This document shows, in pieces, positions 7,696 through 16,029 of a stretch of DNA of 64,000 nt. This DNA is from Vibrio fortis (lineage in GTDB: Bacteria > Pseudomonadota > Gammaproteobacteria > Enterobacterales > Vibrionaceae): the NCBI RefSeq assembly GCF_024347475.1, contig NZ_AP025487.1, forward strand, positions 2,232,001-2,296,000, written 5' to 3'. A program made the translations under genes and the position numbers. The notes under the pieces were generated by a model. That model was given only the letters and a program-made list of their open reading frames with translations. It had not been told where the DNA came from and ran no database searches. Position 1 is the stretch's first letter; the number at the start of each line of letters is the position of its first letter.

Positions 7696-9222
7696 CTAGT
7701 TGCTGTGTTTTAGAAGATGAGCCTGTGCTGCGTTTACTGTCGCTTCTATAGCCAGTTTAAGCTCTTCTAGTTCATCTTCACTGATCGACTGCGATTGCTT
7801 CATGCTCGCTTCAACGCTACTAGCAATCACGGCCAGTCTCGATGCCTTGATACTACCAGCAACGCCCTTCAAACTGTGCACCACTCGTGCCGCTGTCACC
7901 TCATCTTCACCTTTGAGTTCGATGAACTTGTTAAAGTCATTGGCGTGATCTTCTACAAACACATTCAATAGCAAGACTACAGATTCGTGGTCACCGTCCA
8001 AGGTTTCTAGCATCTCTTCAATGTTTATCACGGACTCAGTCGCTGGCTCATCCACCTTCAAAGATTCTTCTTTGAGTTGCAATGGAACGACATTATCAGC
8101 TTTGGCGTTGTTTAGTGAGTCAGAAACTTGCGCCTTCTCGACCGAGGATTCAATAGCAACAGTGTCCGTCGCAGAAGTAGCATGTTGTGTAATGCTAGTA
8201 GCCTCCGGAGATGTCACTTGCTCTTGTTTCGCTGGAGATGGAGTTGGGTTTGGAGTATTACTTTGAGATGTCGCATCCACATGACCAAAGGACGAATCTT
8301 GCGGCTGATGATTTGCTTTCACCATAAAGTCAAAACTCTGAGTGTCGTTTGAAGGCGTAGTGTCACTCTTTGAGGTTTCCGTGTGTTCAGGTTTTGTTGT
8401 TTCGGAGCTGGAACTAATGAGCTCCCCACTCTCTTCAGATGGTCTGATTTTTACAAACGCAACAGCACAGAGCGCCAAACCACTCAACAACATCAGTGTA
8501 AATACAATGTAGAATTGTGCTGAGTGATATTGATCTTCAAGATCAATTATCTGTTCACTGACGGAATTTTTCTTAATTCGATCCACAAGGTAATTAAGCT
8601 GGGCATAGTTACCAAGTAAAGAGGAGGCGTCGGCCAACAGCTGTTGCAACGCATCTTGCTCATCACCATTCAATTGATAAGACTGTTCTAAAATGGCATC
8701 AAAGGCACGATAGATGGAAGAAGAAGTGTGATTCTCTGAATACATGGCTTGAAACACCACTGTGCCGAATTGATTAAGCAGTGGCTGCAATTGTTCAGAG
8801 GTATTGGGATCGGCGCGTAAAGCCTTAATATCATCGACAAGGTATTGAACTTGGCTCTCAATCGGAATGAACTCATCAAACTTTTCAAGAAACTGGTCTA
8901 CGACATACAGCAACTGATTCACATCTGGGCGAATCCAAGCATTATTGAAGTCCGACTCAATTTGCAGTCGCAAGGAATAAACTAACTGAGCATCTAGCGC
9001 GAGATCGTTCACACGGGAAACTCGGAGCGGTTCAGAGAAATAGAGCGATTGCCTTAACTCAGTGGCACGAATCCCTAACTCTTCGATCTGTTCTAATGAT
9101 TGATTAAAGGCGCGACTCAAATTAAGCAACATGAGAGCGGGGATAATCCAAAGGATAAAAACCAGAGTGATGACTTTGGTTGTTCTCGTAAAGCTTGGCT
9201 GGCGACTCACAGATAATTCCAT
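7696..9222 (-). CDS. Membrane-anchored Hpt (histidine phosphotransfer) domain protein
   Basis: A ~508-residue protein with an N-terminal transmembrane helix (VITLVFILWIIPALMLLNL), a predicted extracytoplasmic helical sensor-like region of about 200 residues, a second helix (FYIVFTLMLLSGLALCAVAF), a long Ser/Thr/Gln-rich linker, and a C-terminal Hpt domain. The phosphoacceptor motif is HSLKG around residue 449. No histidine kinase or receiver domain is present, so it resembles a hybrid sensor stripped of its catalytic core and would need a partner kinase. I chose the ATG at 9222 because AAGGA lies 6 nt upstream; the frame stays open to an ATG at 9267 with no ribosome binding site. The partner is unknown. 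Confidence 0.75.
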   Translation of the reverse strand: MELSVSRQPSFTRTTKVITLVFILWIIPALMLLNLSRAFNQSLEQIEELGIRATELRQSLYFSEPLRVSRVNDLALDAQLVYSLRLQIESDFNNAWIRPDVNQLLYVVDQFLEKFDEFIPIESQVQYLVDDIKALRADPNTSEQLQPLLNQFGTVVFQAMYSENHTSSSIYRAFDAILEQSYQLNGDEQDALQQLLADASSLLGNYAQLNYLVDRIKKNSVSEQIIDLEDQYHSAQFYIVFTLMLLSGLALCAVAFVKIRPSEESGELISSSSETTKPEHTETSKSDTTPSNDTQSFDFMVKANHQPQDSSFGHVDATSQSNTPNPTPSPAKQEQVTSPEATSITQHATSATDTVAIESSVEKAQVSDSLNNAKADNVVPLQLKEESLKVDEPATESVINIEEMLETLDGDHESVVLLLNVFVEDHANDFNKFIELKGEDEVTAARVVHSLKGVAGSIKASRLAVIASSVEASMKQSQSISEDELEELKLAIEATVNAAQAHLLKHSN

Positions 9223-9298
9223 CGACATTCCTTGTTGTGAACCAATGATTCGAGGAGATTGACTCATTAAGCTAAAGAATTAAAAGCAAAATTGAGCA

Positions 9299-9325
9299 TA
9301 AGTGGCAGCGTCCTACTGCCACTTA
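9299..9325 (-). terminator. Hairpin between yejK and the Hpt gene
   Basis: AAGTGGCAG (9300-9308) pairs with CTGCCACTT (9316-9324). The leftward T run is interrupted, so this is a possible rather than certain terminator for yejK. Confidence 0.45.
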
Positions 9326-9339
9326 TTGTTAACTTAACG

Positions 9340-10344
9340 CTATGACTTATTCCTAGTCAACTGATCGCGTAAGTTTGGTGGTGTACCTTTGATCGTTAGG
9401 GTATCTGTCTCCGGATCGTAAAAAATACGCTCACCCAATAACAGACTATCGAAACTCACATTCAAGCCGCCACCAGCACCAACAAACTTAGTCAATTTAC
9501 GCATAGTTGCACGATCGGCTGGGAAGCTTTCTTCAAGCTCATATCCCTGCTCGCTGGTGTAATCTAAAAAGCTTGTACCGTCAGTGCTTGGAGGAAGTTC
9601 TCCAGAAAGCTCACGAACCTGAACTTCATCACCCGCTTTTAGCTGCTCGTTGCAGTAATCTGCCACCTGCTTTTTGTAGCTAATCGCTTCTTCTTTCTCT
9701 AGTTTAGAATCAGAAACGAAATCTTCTACTGCTTGCATCAGTACTTGGTTCTGCTGTTTAGCATCCAAACCAACTTCAGCCTGCAAAAAGTCTAAGAAGA
9801 AATCCGCCACTTTACGGCCAACACGACCTTTAATGTATGCAAGGTAACGATTTGACTCTTTATCAGTCTCGTAAGTCGACAAATCAAGACGAGCGGCGAT
9901 GTCCATCTTGGAGATATCTAGGTAGTCTGTCGCGCTGATATCAAGACCTTCAGTGACTTTAAGACTTTGGTTTGATGGTAGCAGGCCAATAAACAAGTAA
10001 TCGGTCGCCAACGACTGATATTCTGCTAGAACTAGCGTGCCTTCATCAGCAAACGGGTATTTTGAAAGCTCTTCTTTTAGACGTTGAGCACTTTTTTGAG
10101 AGAAATCGTAGAAATTTGTCTCGCCTTTACGAAGTTCATGCAACCACTGTTGAAATTCGCTGTCGGACTTAAATGCACCAAAACCTTTGCCAGGCTTTGA
10201 GTTAAAAACGCGATGCAGTTCAGCCACTAAGCTTTCAGATGAAGCGTCGTTATCGAGAGACTCAGCACGGAAGTTAACAATCAGTTCATCCTGATCGTTC
10301 TTGCTCAGCTGGTGTAAAATTACGTTGGAAAGATGAAGGCTCAT
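9340..10344 (-). CDS. yejK: Nucleoid-associated protein YejK/NdpA
   Basis: A 334-residue cytoplasmic protein of the NdpA (37-kDa nucleoid-associated) family. It begins MSLHLSNVILHQLSK and contains family-typical segments such as GKGFGAFKSDSEFQQWL and GRVGRKVADFFLDFLQAEVG. Its length equals that of E. coli YejK (about 335). It is divergent from yejL-yejM, exactly as in E. coli, with only 84 bp between, so a shared promoter region is likely. Its precise cellular role is poorly defined. Confidence 0.95.
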   Translation of the reverse strand: MSLHLSNVILHQLSKNDQDELIVNFRAESLDNDASSESLVAELHRVFNSKPGKGFGAFKSDSEFQQWLHELRKGETNFYDFSQKSAQRLKEELSKYPFADEGTLVLAEYQSLATDYLFIGLLPSNQSLKVTEGLDISATDYLDISKMDIAARLDLSTYETDKESNRYLAYIKGRVGRKVADFFLDFLQAEVGLDAKQQNQVLMQAVEDFVSDSKLEKEEAISYKKQVADYCNEQLKAGDEVQVRELSGELPPSTDGTSFLDYTSEQGYELEESFPADRATMRKLTKFVGAGGGLNVSFDSLLLGERIFYDPETDTLTIKGTPPNLRDQLTRNKS

Positions 10345-10428
10345 AGTGAAAATATTATCGTTCAGGTTTCAGTTGTCGTGAATTGTAGGTTATCATAAGC
10401 CGCTTTTACTATCATTATTAGAGTCCTT

Positions 10429-10656
10429 ATGCCGATTATATCTAAATACACAGATGAACAAGTTGAAAACATCCTAGCTGAAGTAGGTGCTGTACTGTCT
10501 AAGCACAAAGCTTCACCAGAACTTTCACTGATGATCGCCGGAAATATCGCAACCAATGTCTTAAATCAGAACGTTGCTGCTTCACAACGCAAAGGAATTG
10601 CTGAAAAATTTGCCGAGGCACTAATCTCTTCGCTTGACGAAAAGAAGTCTCACTAA
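10429..10656 (+). CDS. yejL: YejL family protein
   Basis: A 75-residue member of the conserved UPF0352 (YejL) family of unknown function. It begins [23 protein letters not shown] and is mostly helical by composition. It sits 28 bp upstream of yejM and is probably cotranscribed with it, which is also the arrangement in E. coli. Confidence 0.93.
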   Translation: MPIISKYTDEQVENILAEVGAVLSKHKASPELSLMIAGNIATNVLNQNVAASQRKGIAEKFAEALISSLDEKKSH

Positions 10657-10684
10657 GATAGACTGACGGATAAAAGAATAATAA

Positions 10685-12487
10685 ATGGTAGACAGCGCAA
10701 ACTCATATAGCGATCGTGTATCTCGACTGGTTGGTTGGGGTCACTGGTTTGCATTTTTCAACATCATTGCTGCGATGTTGATCGGTACTCGTTATATCAC
10801 TCAATCAGCTTGGCCCGAAACCTTATTAGGACAGTTCTATCTGGCCGTTTCTTGGGTTGGCCATTTTGGCTTTTTGGTGTTCGCTCTCTACCTATTGGTG
10901 CTGTTCCCGCTCACCTTTATATTACCGTCAAGAAAGTTACTCCGACTTGTTGCCGTATGCTTCGCAACAATCGGATTAACTGTCCTATTGATAGATACTC
11001 AAACCTATCAAAGCATTAACCTCCACCTGACGCCTGTCGTTTGGGAGGTACTCTTTAGCGAAGAAGAGACTGCATTTAGCTCAGACTTGCAACATCTGTT
11101 CATCGTTATGCCGCTGATCTTCATGCTTCAACTTGGTTTATCTGAGTGGGTATGGCGCAAGCAGCGCAAACTGTCACACAAGCATATCGGCCGCCCGATC
11201 GCCGCTGTGTTTTTCTTAAGCTTTATTAGTAGTCATCTCACCTACATCTGGGCAGATGCCTATTTTTATAATCCAATTACCAGTCAAAAAGCGAACTTCC
11301 CGCTCTCTTATCCAATGACAGCAAAAAGCTTCATGGAGAAACACGGCTTACTTGACCGTGAAGAGTACCTAGAACGACGCGAAGCGAATGCAGACAATGT
11401 CGACCTTGTCAGCTACCCACTGGAACAAATTCAATATAACCGTCGCAGTGCTGACCTTAATATTCTACTAGTCAGTGTAAACAACCTGCGTGCTGATGCT
11501 CTCAACAACGAAGTTATGCCAAATAGCTTTGCTTACGCAAAAGAAGGGATCAGCTTCACCAATCATTACAGTTCAAGTAATGATATGTACGGTATTTTTG
11601 GCCTGTTTTACGGCCTACCAAGTAGCTACTCGAGTAGCATCAAGTCGCAAGGCTCAAACGCCGTTCTGCTCGATGTTCTTGAGCACCACAACTACAGTAT
11701 TGCTGCTTTCAGCGGCGATCATTTCGAAGATGCAATGTTCTCTGAAATCATATTCCGCGGACGTAAAATTGACGAAGGGACTCAGACTCATAACGACGAG
11801 AGTGCAATCAATGCATGGACGGAATGGGTTCAGTCTTCAAATGCAGGTGCACCTTGGTTCAGCTTCATTGAGTTAACCACGTTAGATAACTTCACCAATT
11901 ATCAAAACGACAGCAACGAAACTCGCAGTGCAGCAGAACGTTTCGCTGCAGATTACCAAAAAGCAGCAAAAGCGGCAGATGATGAACTACAAACTATTTA
12001 TCAAACCCTTGAAGAGCTGTCTTTAACTGAAAATACCGTCGTCATCATTACCTCTAACCACGGTACTGAATTTAACGAGACCAAGACGAACAGCTGGGGT
12101 GCAAACTCAAATTACAGCCGTTACCAGCTTCAAGTGCCAATGTTTATGCACTGGCCAGGTAAGTCGGCATCTGAATACAATCACCGCTCTAGCCATTTAG
12201 ATCTGTCAGTGACTCTACTACAAGATTTATTGGGTGTTTCGTCTAACCCGAATGACTTCAGCAGTGGTCGTAACCTATTCGACGAGAGTAAACGTAAGTG
12301 GATCTTAGCCGGTGATTCTCGCGAACTTGCACTGGTTACGACACAGCAAACAACGGTTATCGACAAATTTGGTAACTACAAGCTTTACGATAAAAACTAC
12401 AAACGTTTAAAAGACGTTAGCCCTCGCCTCCCTGTGTTGATGCAAGGCCTAACCGAGCTGCAGCGTTTCTATACCAAGAACGACTAA
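10685..12487 (+). CDS. yejM: LPS-biosynthesis regulator YejM/PbgA/LapC
   Basis: A 600-residue inner-membrane protein with about five N-terminal transmembrane helices (residues ~15-190) and a large periplasmic sulfatase/arylsulfatase-like domain from ~250 (NILLVSVNNLRADALN; TSNHGTEFNE). In E. coli this protein, also called PbgA or LapC, senses periplasmic LPS and, through LapB, controls FtsH degradation of LpxC; its globular domain lacks sulfatase activity. E. coli YejM is 586 residues, so this is full length. The product begins MVDSANSYSDRVSRLVGWGHWFAFFN, matching the DUF3413 N-terminal region. It is in an operon with yejL and followed by a strong terminator. Confidence 0.95.
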   Translation: MVDSANSYSDRVSRLVGWGHWFAFFNIIAAMLIGTRYITQSAWPETLLGQFYLAVSWVGHFGFLVFALYLLVLFPLTFILPSRKLLRLVAVCFATIGLTVLLIDTQTYQSINLHLTPVVWEVLFSEEETAFSSDLQHLFIVMPLIFMLQLGLSEWVWRKQRKLSHKHIGRPIAAVFFLSFISSHLTYIWADAYFYNPITSQKANFPLSYPMTAKSFMEKHGLLDREEYLERREANADNVDLVSYPLEQIQYNRRSADLNILLVSVNNLRADALNNEVMPNSFAYAKEGISFTNHYSSSNDMYGIFGLFYGLPSSYSSSIKSQGSNAVLLDVLEHHNYSIAAFSGDHFEDAMFSEIIFRGRKIDEGTQTHNDESAINAWTEWVQSSNAGAPWFSFIELTTLDNFTNYQNDSNETRSAAERFAADYQKAAKAADDELQTIYQTLEELSLTENTVVIITSNHGTEFNETKTNSWGANSNYSRYQLQVPMFMHWPGKSASEYNHRSSHLDLSVTLLQDLLGVSSNPNDFSSGRNLFDESKRKWILAGDSRELALVTTQQTTVIDKFGNYKLYDKNYKRLKDVSPRLPVLMQGLTELQRFYTKND

Positions 12488-12513
12488 AATGCAGTGAAAT
12501 GTAGGTTTATCAA

Positions 12514-12542
12514 GAAAAAGGAAGCATGCGCTTCCTTTTTTA
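12514..12542 (+). terminator. Intrinsic terminator after yejM
   Basis: AAAAAGGAAGC (12515-12525) and GCTTCCTTTTT (12530-12540) flank a 4-nt loop, with the T run continuing. Confidence 0.92.
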
Positions 12543-12596
12543 TTATCATTAATGTTTATAAAACGAGCATTCAAACAAAATAATGAAAATTAAGGG

Positions 12597-12625
12597 TTTA
12601 CAAGCCTAAGGATGCCTTATATTAT
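12597..12625 (+). promoter_or_regulatory. Promoter of the first tRNA-Ser
   Basis: -35 TTTACA (12597-12602), 17-bp spacer, -10 TATTAT (12620-12625). The mature tRNA 5' end is only 10 nt beyond, behind a CACCGCAC discriminator region. The layout is repeated almost exactly 370 bp downstream. Confidence 0.8.
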
Positions 12626-12635
12626 TCACCGCACT

Positions 12636-12726
12636 GGAGAGATGGCTGAGTGGTCGAAAGCACCGGTCTTGAAAACCGGCAACCGTTAATAGCGGTTCTA
12701 GGGTTCAAATCCCTATCTCTCCACCA
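12636..12726 (+). tRNA. tRNA-Ser(UGA), first copy
   Basis: A 91-nt class II tRNA including the encoded CCA. The acceptor stem is GGAGAGA / TCTCTCC. The anticodon TGA at 12670-12672 sits in CTTGAAA, and reads UCA and other UCN codons. The long variable arm is AACCG-loop-CGGTT. The T stem-loop is TAGGG-TTCAAAT-CCCTA. The discriminator base is A rather than the G of E. coli tRNA-Ser. It has its own promoter and terminator. Confidence 0.98.
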
Positions 12727-12732
12727 CATTCT

Positions 12733-12762
12733 AAAAGCCGCTGAGAAATCAGCGGCTTTTTT
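12733..12762 (+). terminator. Terminator of the first tRNA-Ser
   Basis: AAAAGCCGCTGA-GAAA-TCAGCGGCTTTT, a perfect 12-bp stem with a GAAA loop, followed by T. The same hairpin follows the second copy. Confidence 0.95.
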
Positions 12763-12966
12763 CGTTTCTGCCCCATGAAACTGCCTTCACTGTTATTTAC
12801 TCGCCATTTACCCTAGCTTCGCGAATCAATAGACTCACAATAATAAGATTTCAGGCACCAGCCCTTTAATGTGCGAGTTGAAACGCTTATTTGATCAAGT
12901 TTTCAGCACTCAAATAAAAAAACAGGTTAAAGCGGTTATAAAGAAAGCAAACGCTCTTTGTAGGGG

Positions 12967-12995
12967 TTTACAAGCATCAGTAAGCTTTATATTAT
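12967..12995 (+). promoter_or_regulatory. Promoter of the second tRNA-Ser
   Basis: -35 TTTACA (12967-12972), 17-bp spacer, -10 TATTAT (12990-12995). It is closely related to the first tRNA promoter, including the flanking GGGTTTACAAGC. Confidence 0.8.
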
Positions 12996-13005
12996 GCACG
13001 CCATC

Positions 13006-13096
13006 GGAGGGATGGCTGAGTGGTCGAAAGCACCGGTCTTGAAAACCGGCAACCGTTAATAGCGGTTCTAGGGTTCAAATCCCTATCCCTCCACCA
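13006..13096 (+). tRNA. tRNA-Ser(UGA), second copy
   Basis: Identical to the copy at 12636-12726 except for one compensated acceptor-stem base pair: GGAGGGA / TCCCTCC instead of GGAGAGA / TCTCTCC. The anticodon TGA is at 13040-13042, and CCA is encoded. The compensatory change shows that the structure is under selection and both copies are probably functional. Confidence 0.98.
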
Positions 13097-13102
13097 CATT
13101 CG

Positions 13103-13135
13103 AAAAAGCCGCTGAGAAATCAGCGGCTTTTTTTA
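13103..13135 (+). terminator. Terminator of the second tRNA-Ser
   Basis: AAAAGCCGCTGA-GAAA-TCAGCGGCTTTT followed by more T. It lies 19 bp from the 3' end of the convergent histone-deacetylase-family gene. Confidence 0.95.
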
Positions 13136-13153
13136 TATCTGTCGTAATGAAAT

Positions 13154-14086
13154 CTAGCCCATTACCTTATATGCAGCATTCAATAATTGCATATGAATCG
13201 GTACCAAATCTTGGTGTTGTGAACGATATCCGCCCCCGACGACACACGCGATCGGAATATCGTGACTTTTCGCCATTTCAAACATCATGCAATCACGTTG
13301 ATAGATCCCTTGCGTCGACACGTTTAGATAACCAAGCTCATCGTCGATATGAATATCAACGCCCGCATCATAGATAATCAAATCCGGTTGGTAGTGCAAC
13401 AAAGCCATTTGCGTCACTTGTTCGAAGCTTGCTAAAAACTCTGCATCTTCTGTTTCACGGGATAGAGGGACATCAAAATCAGACGATGGCTTACGTGCAG
13501 GAAAGTTCTTATCACAATGAAAGGATAACGTTGCAATATCTGGCTCATGCTGACACAAGGTTGCAGTACCATCACCATGATGTACATCGCTGTCAACAAT
13601 TAGAACGGTTTCAATATGTTCAAAGGTCAACGCGAGCTTCGCCGCCACAACCAAATCATTAAACAGACAAAAGCCGCTACCAAAATCATGATGTGCATGA
13701 TGATACCCTCCACTCAAATGAATGGCGATACCGTGCTCAATCGCCATTTCAGCCGAGAGAGACGTCCCTCCAGCCGAACAAAGCGTGCGCTCTATAAGCT
13801 GCTGACTCCAAGGAAAACCGATTCGACGCATCTTAGGAGCAGCGAGCTGGCCGCTAATTAACAAATCAACATATTCTGCACTATGCACTTGTTTAACTTG
13901 CTCAATTGATACAGGTTGCGGCTCAAACACCTCAAATACTTGATGCCAACTAGAAGACTCCGCTCTCTTAGCCTCAACCGCTTGTTGGAGCAATCGATAC
14001 TTATTAATTGGATAACGGTGCCCTTCTGGCAAAGGCAACTGCGAGTAAATTGGATGATAGATTAACGGGATCATAAAACGCTTCAT
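13154..14086 (-). CDS. Histone deacetylase / AcuC-type zinc hydrolase family protein
   Basis: A 310-residue deacetylase-fold enzyme. Family motifs are GGYHHAHHDFGSGFC (tandem catalytic histidines), DSDVHHGDGT (zinc ligands D and H), DAGVDIHIDDELG (zinc-binding aspartate) and a C-terminal GGGY with the transition-state tyrosine region. Zn-dependent removal of acetyl or acyl groups from amines or protein lysines is therefore likely; the substrate is unknown. The ATG at 14086 starts MKRFMIPLIYHPIYS; an internal ATG four codons later is possible. The Fur box at 14140-14158 lies 54 bp upstream, so iron control of this gene, of the divergent small gene, or of both is possible. Confidence 0.9.
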   Translation of the reverse strand: MKRFMIPLIYHPIYSQLPLPEGHRYPINKYRLLQQAVEAKRAESSSWHQVFEVFEPQPVSIEQVKQVHSAEYVDLLISGQLAAPKMRRIGFPWSQQLIERTLCSAGGTSLSAEMAIEHGIAIHLSGGYHHAHHDFGSGFCLFNDLVVAAKLALTFEHIETVLIVDSDVHHGDGTATLCQHEPDIATLSFHCDKNFPARKPSSDFDVPLSRETEDAEFLASFEQVTQMALLHYQPDLIIYDAGVDIHIDDELGYLNVSTQGIYQRDCMMFEMAKSHDIPIACVVGGGYRSQHQDLVPIHMQLLNAAYKVMG

Positions 14087-14139
14087 TTTGACGGACTCTC
14101 AAGATCATAACAGCCTGAGTCTTGGCGACAACTGTAATA

Positions 14140-14158
14140 AATGATAATAGTTATCATT
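14140..14158. promoter_or_regulatory. Fur box between the deacetylase-family gene and a small membrane ORF
   Basis: AATGATAATAGTTATCATT is an exact inverted repeat of AATGATAA / TTATCATT with a 3-nt centre. It fits the Vibrio Fur pattern AATGANAATNATTNTCATT at all but one defined position. It lies 22 bp upstream of the ATG at 14181 and 54 bp upstream of the leftward gene. Confidence 0.8.
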
Positions 14159-14180
14159 TGATTTGATTAAAGGCGCTATT

Positions 14181-14306
14181 ATGAAAAATTTAATGTTGTT
14201 CAGTGGAGTGATCTGTGGCTCGTTGGTCGCAGTAATGCTATTCGTGACTATGTTGCTAACCAGTTGGTGGGTCGTTGATTTTCTGCTTAGAAGCCATCAA
14301 ACTTAA
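14181..14306 (+). CDS. Small single-pass membrane protein, 41 residues, behind a Fur box
   Basis: This small gene encodes 41 residues: a short basic start (MKNL), then a continuous hydrophobic stretch containing GSLVAVMLFVTMLL, a WW pair, and a short polar tail ending RSHQT. One transmembrane helix is expected. AAGG lies about 8 nt upstream of the ATG. A near-consensus Fur box is immediately upstream, so expression under iron limitation is inferred. The SDR gene starts 25 bp downstream and may be cotranscribed. I do not recognise a family. The gene could still be a chance frame, but length, hydrophobicity, ribosome binding site and operator all point the same way. Confidence 0.6.
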   Translation: MKNLMLFSGVICGSLVAVMLFVTMLLTSWWVVDFLLRSHQT

Positions 14307-14331
14307 TTTATTCTCTCTATAAGGACTTCTC

Positions 14332-15018
14332 ATGAGCACCATCTTCATTACTGGAGCAAATCGCGGCATTGGACTTAGCCTGACTGAACAATATTTAGAG
14401 TTAGGACACACGGTTTACGCAACCTACCGCGATCGAAATTCCGCAACGTCCCTCATAGCCATGTGTGAACAATACCCGCAGCTCACCTGCCTACAACTTG
14501 ATGTAACTGACTACCCAACTGTGGCAGAGCTTACGAAGAAACTAGACAATATCGATATCTTAGTTAACAACGCAGGTTATTACGGCCCCAAAGGCTACGG
14601 GTTGGGTAATACAGATGTGGATGAATGGCGTCGTGTGTTTGAGGTGAACAGCATTGCTCCTCTCAAACTCGTTGAATCCATGCTTCCAAATCTAGCGCAA
14701 AGCACGGTTAAGAAAATCGCTTGCCTATCTTCTAAGGTCGGTAGCATGGCAGAGAATACCTCTGGAGGTGGTTACATCTATCGTTCTTCTAAAGCTGCAC
14801 TCAACTCTGTTGTGAAAAGTTTAAGCAACGATCTGACCTCTCAAGGCTTCACTGTATTAGCGCTACATCCAGGGTGGGTACAAACTGAAATGGGTGGACC
14901 AAATGCGCTCATCGATACCAGCACTTCAGCGAAAGGGCTCATTCAGGTTATAGAACAAAGTGGTCTTGAATCAAGCGGTCACTTTATTAACTACGATGGC
15001 TCCGCGATCGCTTGGTAA
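14332..15018 (+). CDS. SDR family NAD(P)-dependent oxidoreductase
   Basis: A 228-residue classical short-chain dehydrogenase. The N-terminal cofactor motif is TGANRGIG, followed by LDVTD, NNAGYYGP and the catalytic tyrosine/lysine region YRSSKAALN; the serine lies in CLSSKVGSM. The overall length and the GWVQTEMGG C-terminal segment resemble the C-factor (CsgA)-like subgroup. The substrate is unknown. AAGGA lies about 7 nt upstream of the ATG. It may belong to a short rightward unit with the 41-residue Fur-boxed ORF before it and the lipoprotein after it, 18 bp away. Confidence 0.9.
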   Translation: MSTIFITGANRGIGLSLTEQYLELGHTVYATYRDRNSATSLIAMCEQYPQLTCLQLDVTDYPTVAELTKKLDNIDILVNNAGYYGPKGYGLGNTDVDEWRRVFEVNSIAPLKLVESMLPNLAQSTVKKIACLSSKVGSMAENTSGGGYIYRSSKAALNSVVKSLSNDLTSQGFTVLALHPGWVQTEMGGPNALIDTSTSAKGLIQVIEQSGLESSGHFINYDGSAIAW

Positions 15019-15036
15019 GCGGTTCTAGGTACTAAG

Positions 15037-16029
15037 ATGAGATGTACTCCAACCCACTATAAATTGGCGCTCCTAGGCTCTATGTGCCTGCTTATCAGTG
15101 GGTGTTGGGATGAGCAAGGCGACTTGTTTGATGAATACCACAACCGGGTAGCTCGGGTTCAAGACGAAACTCGAATCTCAGAAGAGTGGGAATATGAAGC
15201 TCTGCCACGAAAGCGAGAGCTGAATATTAATATTGAGCCGATTTCAATGGGGCTACTAGACAGCTATCAGTTAAGGGAATGCGGGCTGTTTAACTTGATA
15301 GCCGAGCGTAATTCAGTACTAGGGAAAGTCGCCGACCAATTTCGTAACTTTGATTATCAGGTCGAATTTCTCAACGGCTTATCTGAGTGTTTGAATCATC
15401 CAGGGGTTTCTTCAGACGTCCAACAACAACTACTCAAAATTGATCAACAAAAGCGTGATCAATTGGCGCAACATAGATGGAACCTTCTCTACGCCAGTGA
15501 TGCGATGCAGTCACAGTTGCGTGGCAGCCAATGGCTTAGCGAAGATGTCGGCTTGAAGGTTCAACGAGTCAGTGACGCTCTGGGCTACCTCAACCAATCC
15601 TTCAATACGACACTCACTCTGGGCTCAGTAACCGAAGTACAAGAGACACTTGAGAAGCAAGTCGTGCTTGGCGATCTTCATTACTCTTTGAGCGCCGCCA
15701 CGTTTGAGCTAAACCAGATAACTCAACAACTCAAGAAGTACGATCATAAAATCATCTGTGGAAAGCAGCGAGATACCACAAAATTTCGCCATCTCAACAA
15801 TGTTTTTGAGCAGCAATTTATTGGGTTGGTTCAACCCTACATGGCACAGTTAGATGGCTACTACCAGCAGCTAACCCCACACCTTTCACTGTTTGAGGCT
15901 CAACCACAGCTGCACGCCTACACTTTTCCTCTGGTAGAAACTCATCGAGCATTCAGAGTCTCCATCCGTGAGCACGTAGACTATTGGAAAGCCCTATTTG
16001 AACGCTGTGGTCGAAAAGTCGGACGCTAG
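15037..16029 (+). CDS. DUF3080-type lipoprotein
   Basis: A 330-residue predicted lipoprotein. The signal peptide ends in the lipobox LISGC with the lipidated cysteine at residue 23. The mature part is soluble and mostly helical, and resembles the DUF3080 family of gammaproteobacteria, whose function is unknown. Its position 18 bp after the SDR gene suggests cotranscription. Its stop overlaps the stop of the convergent topB gene by 3 bp. The family assignment is from memory of the sequence pattern and is less sure than the lipoprotein call. Confidence 0.75.
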   Translation: MRCTPTHYKLALLGSMCLLISGCWDEQGDLFDEYHNRVARVQDETRISEEWEYEALPRKRELNINIEPISMGLLDSYQLRECGLFNLIAERNSVLGKVADQFRNFDYQVEFLNGLSECLNHPGVSSDVQQQLLKIDQQKRDQLAQHRWNLLYASDAMQSQLRGSQWLSEDVGLKVQRVSDALGYLNQSFNTTLTLGSVTEVQETLEKQVVLGDLHYSLSAATFELNQITQQLKKYDHKIICGKQRDTTKFRHLNNVFEQQFIGLVQPYMAQLDGYYQQLTPHLSLFEAQPQLHAYTFPLVETHRAFRVSIREHVDYWKALFERCGRKVGR

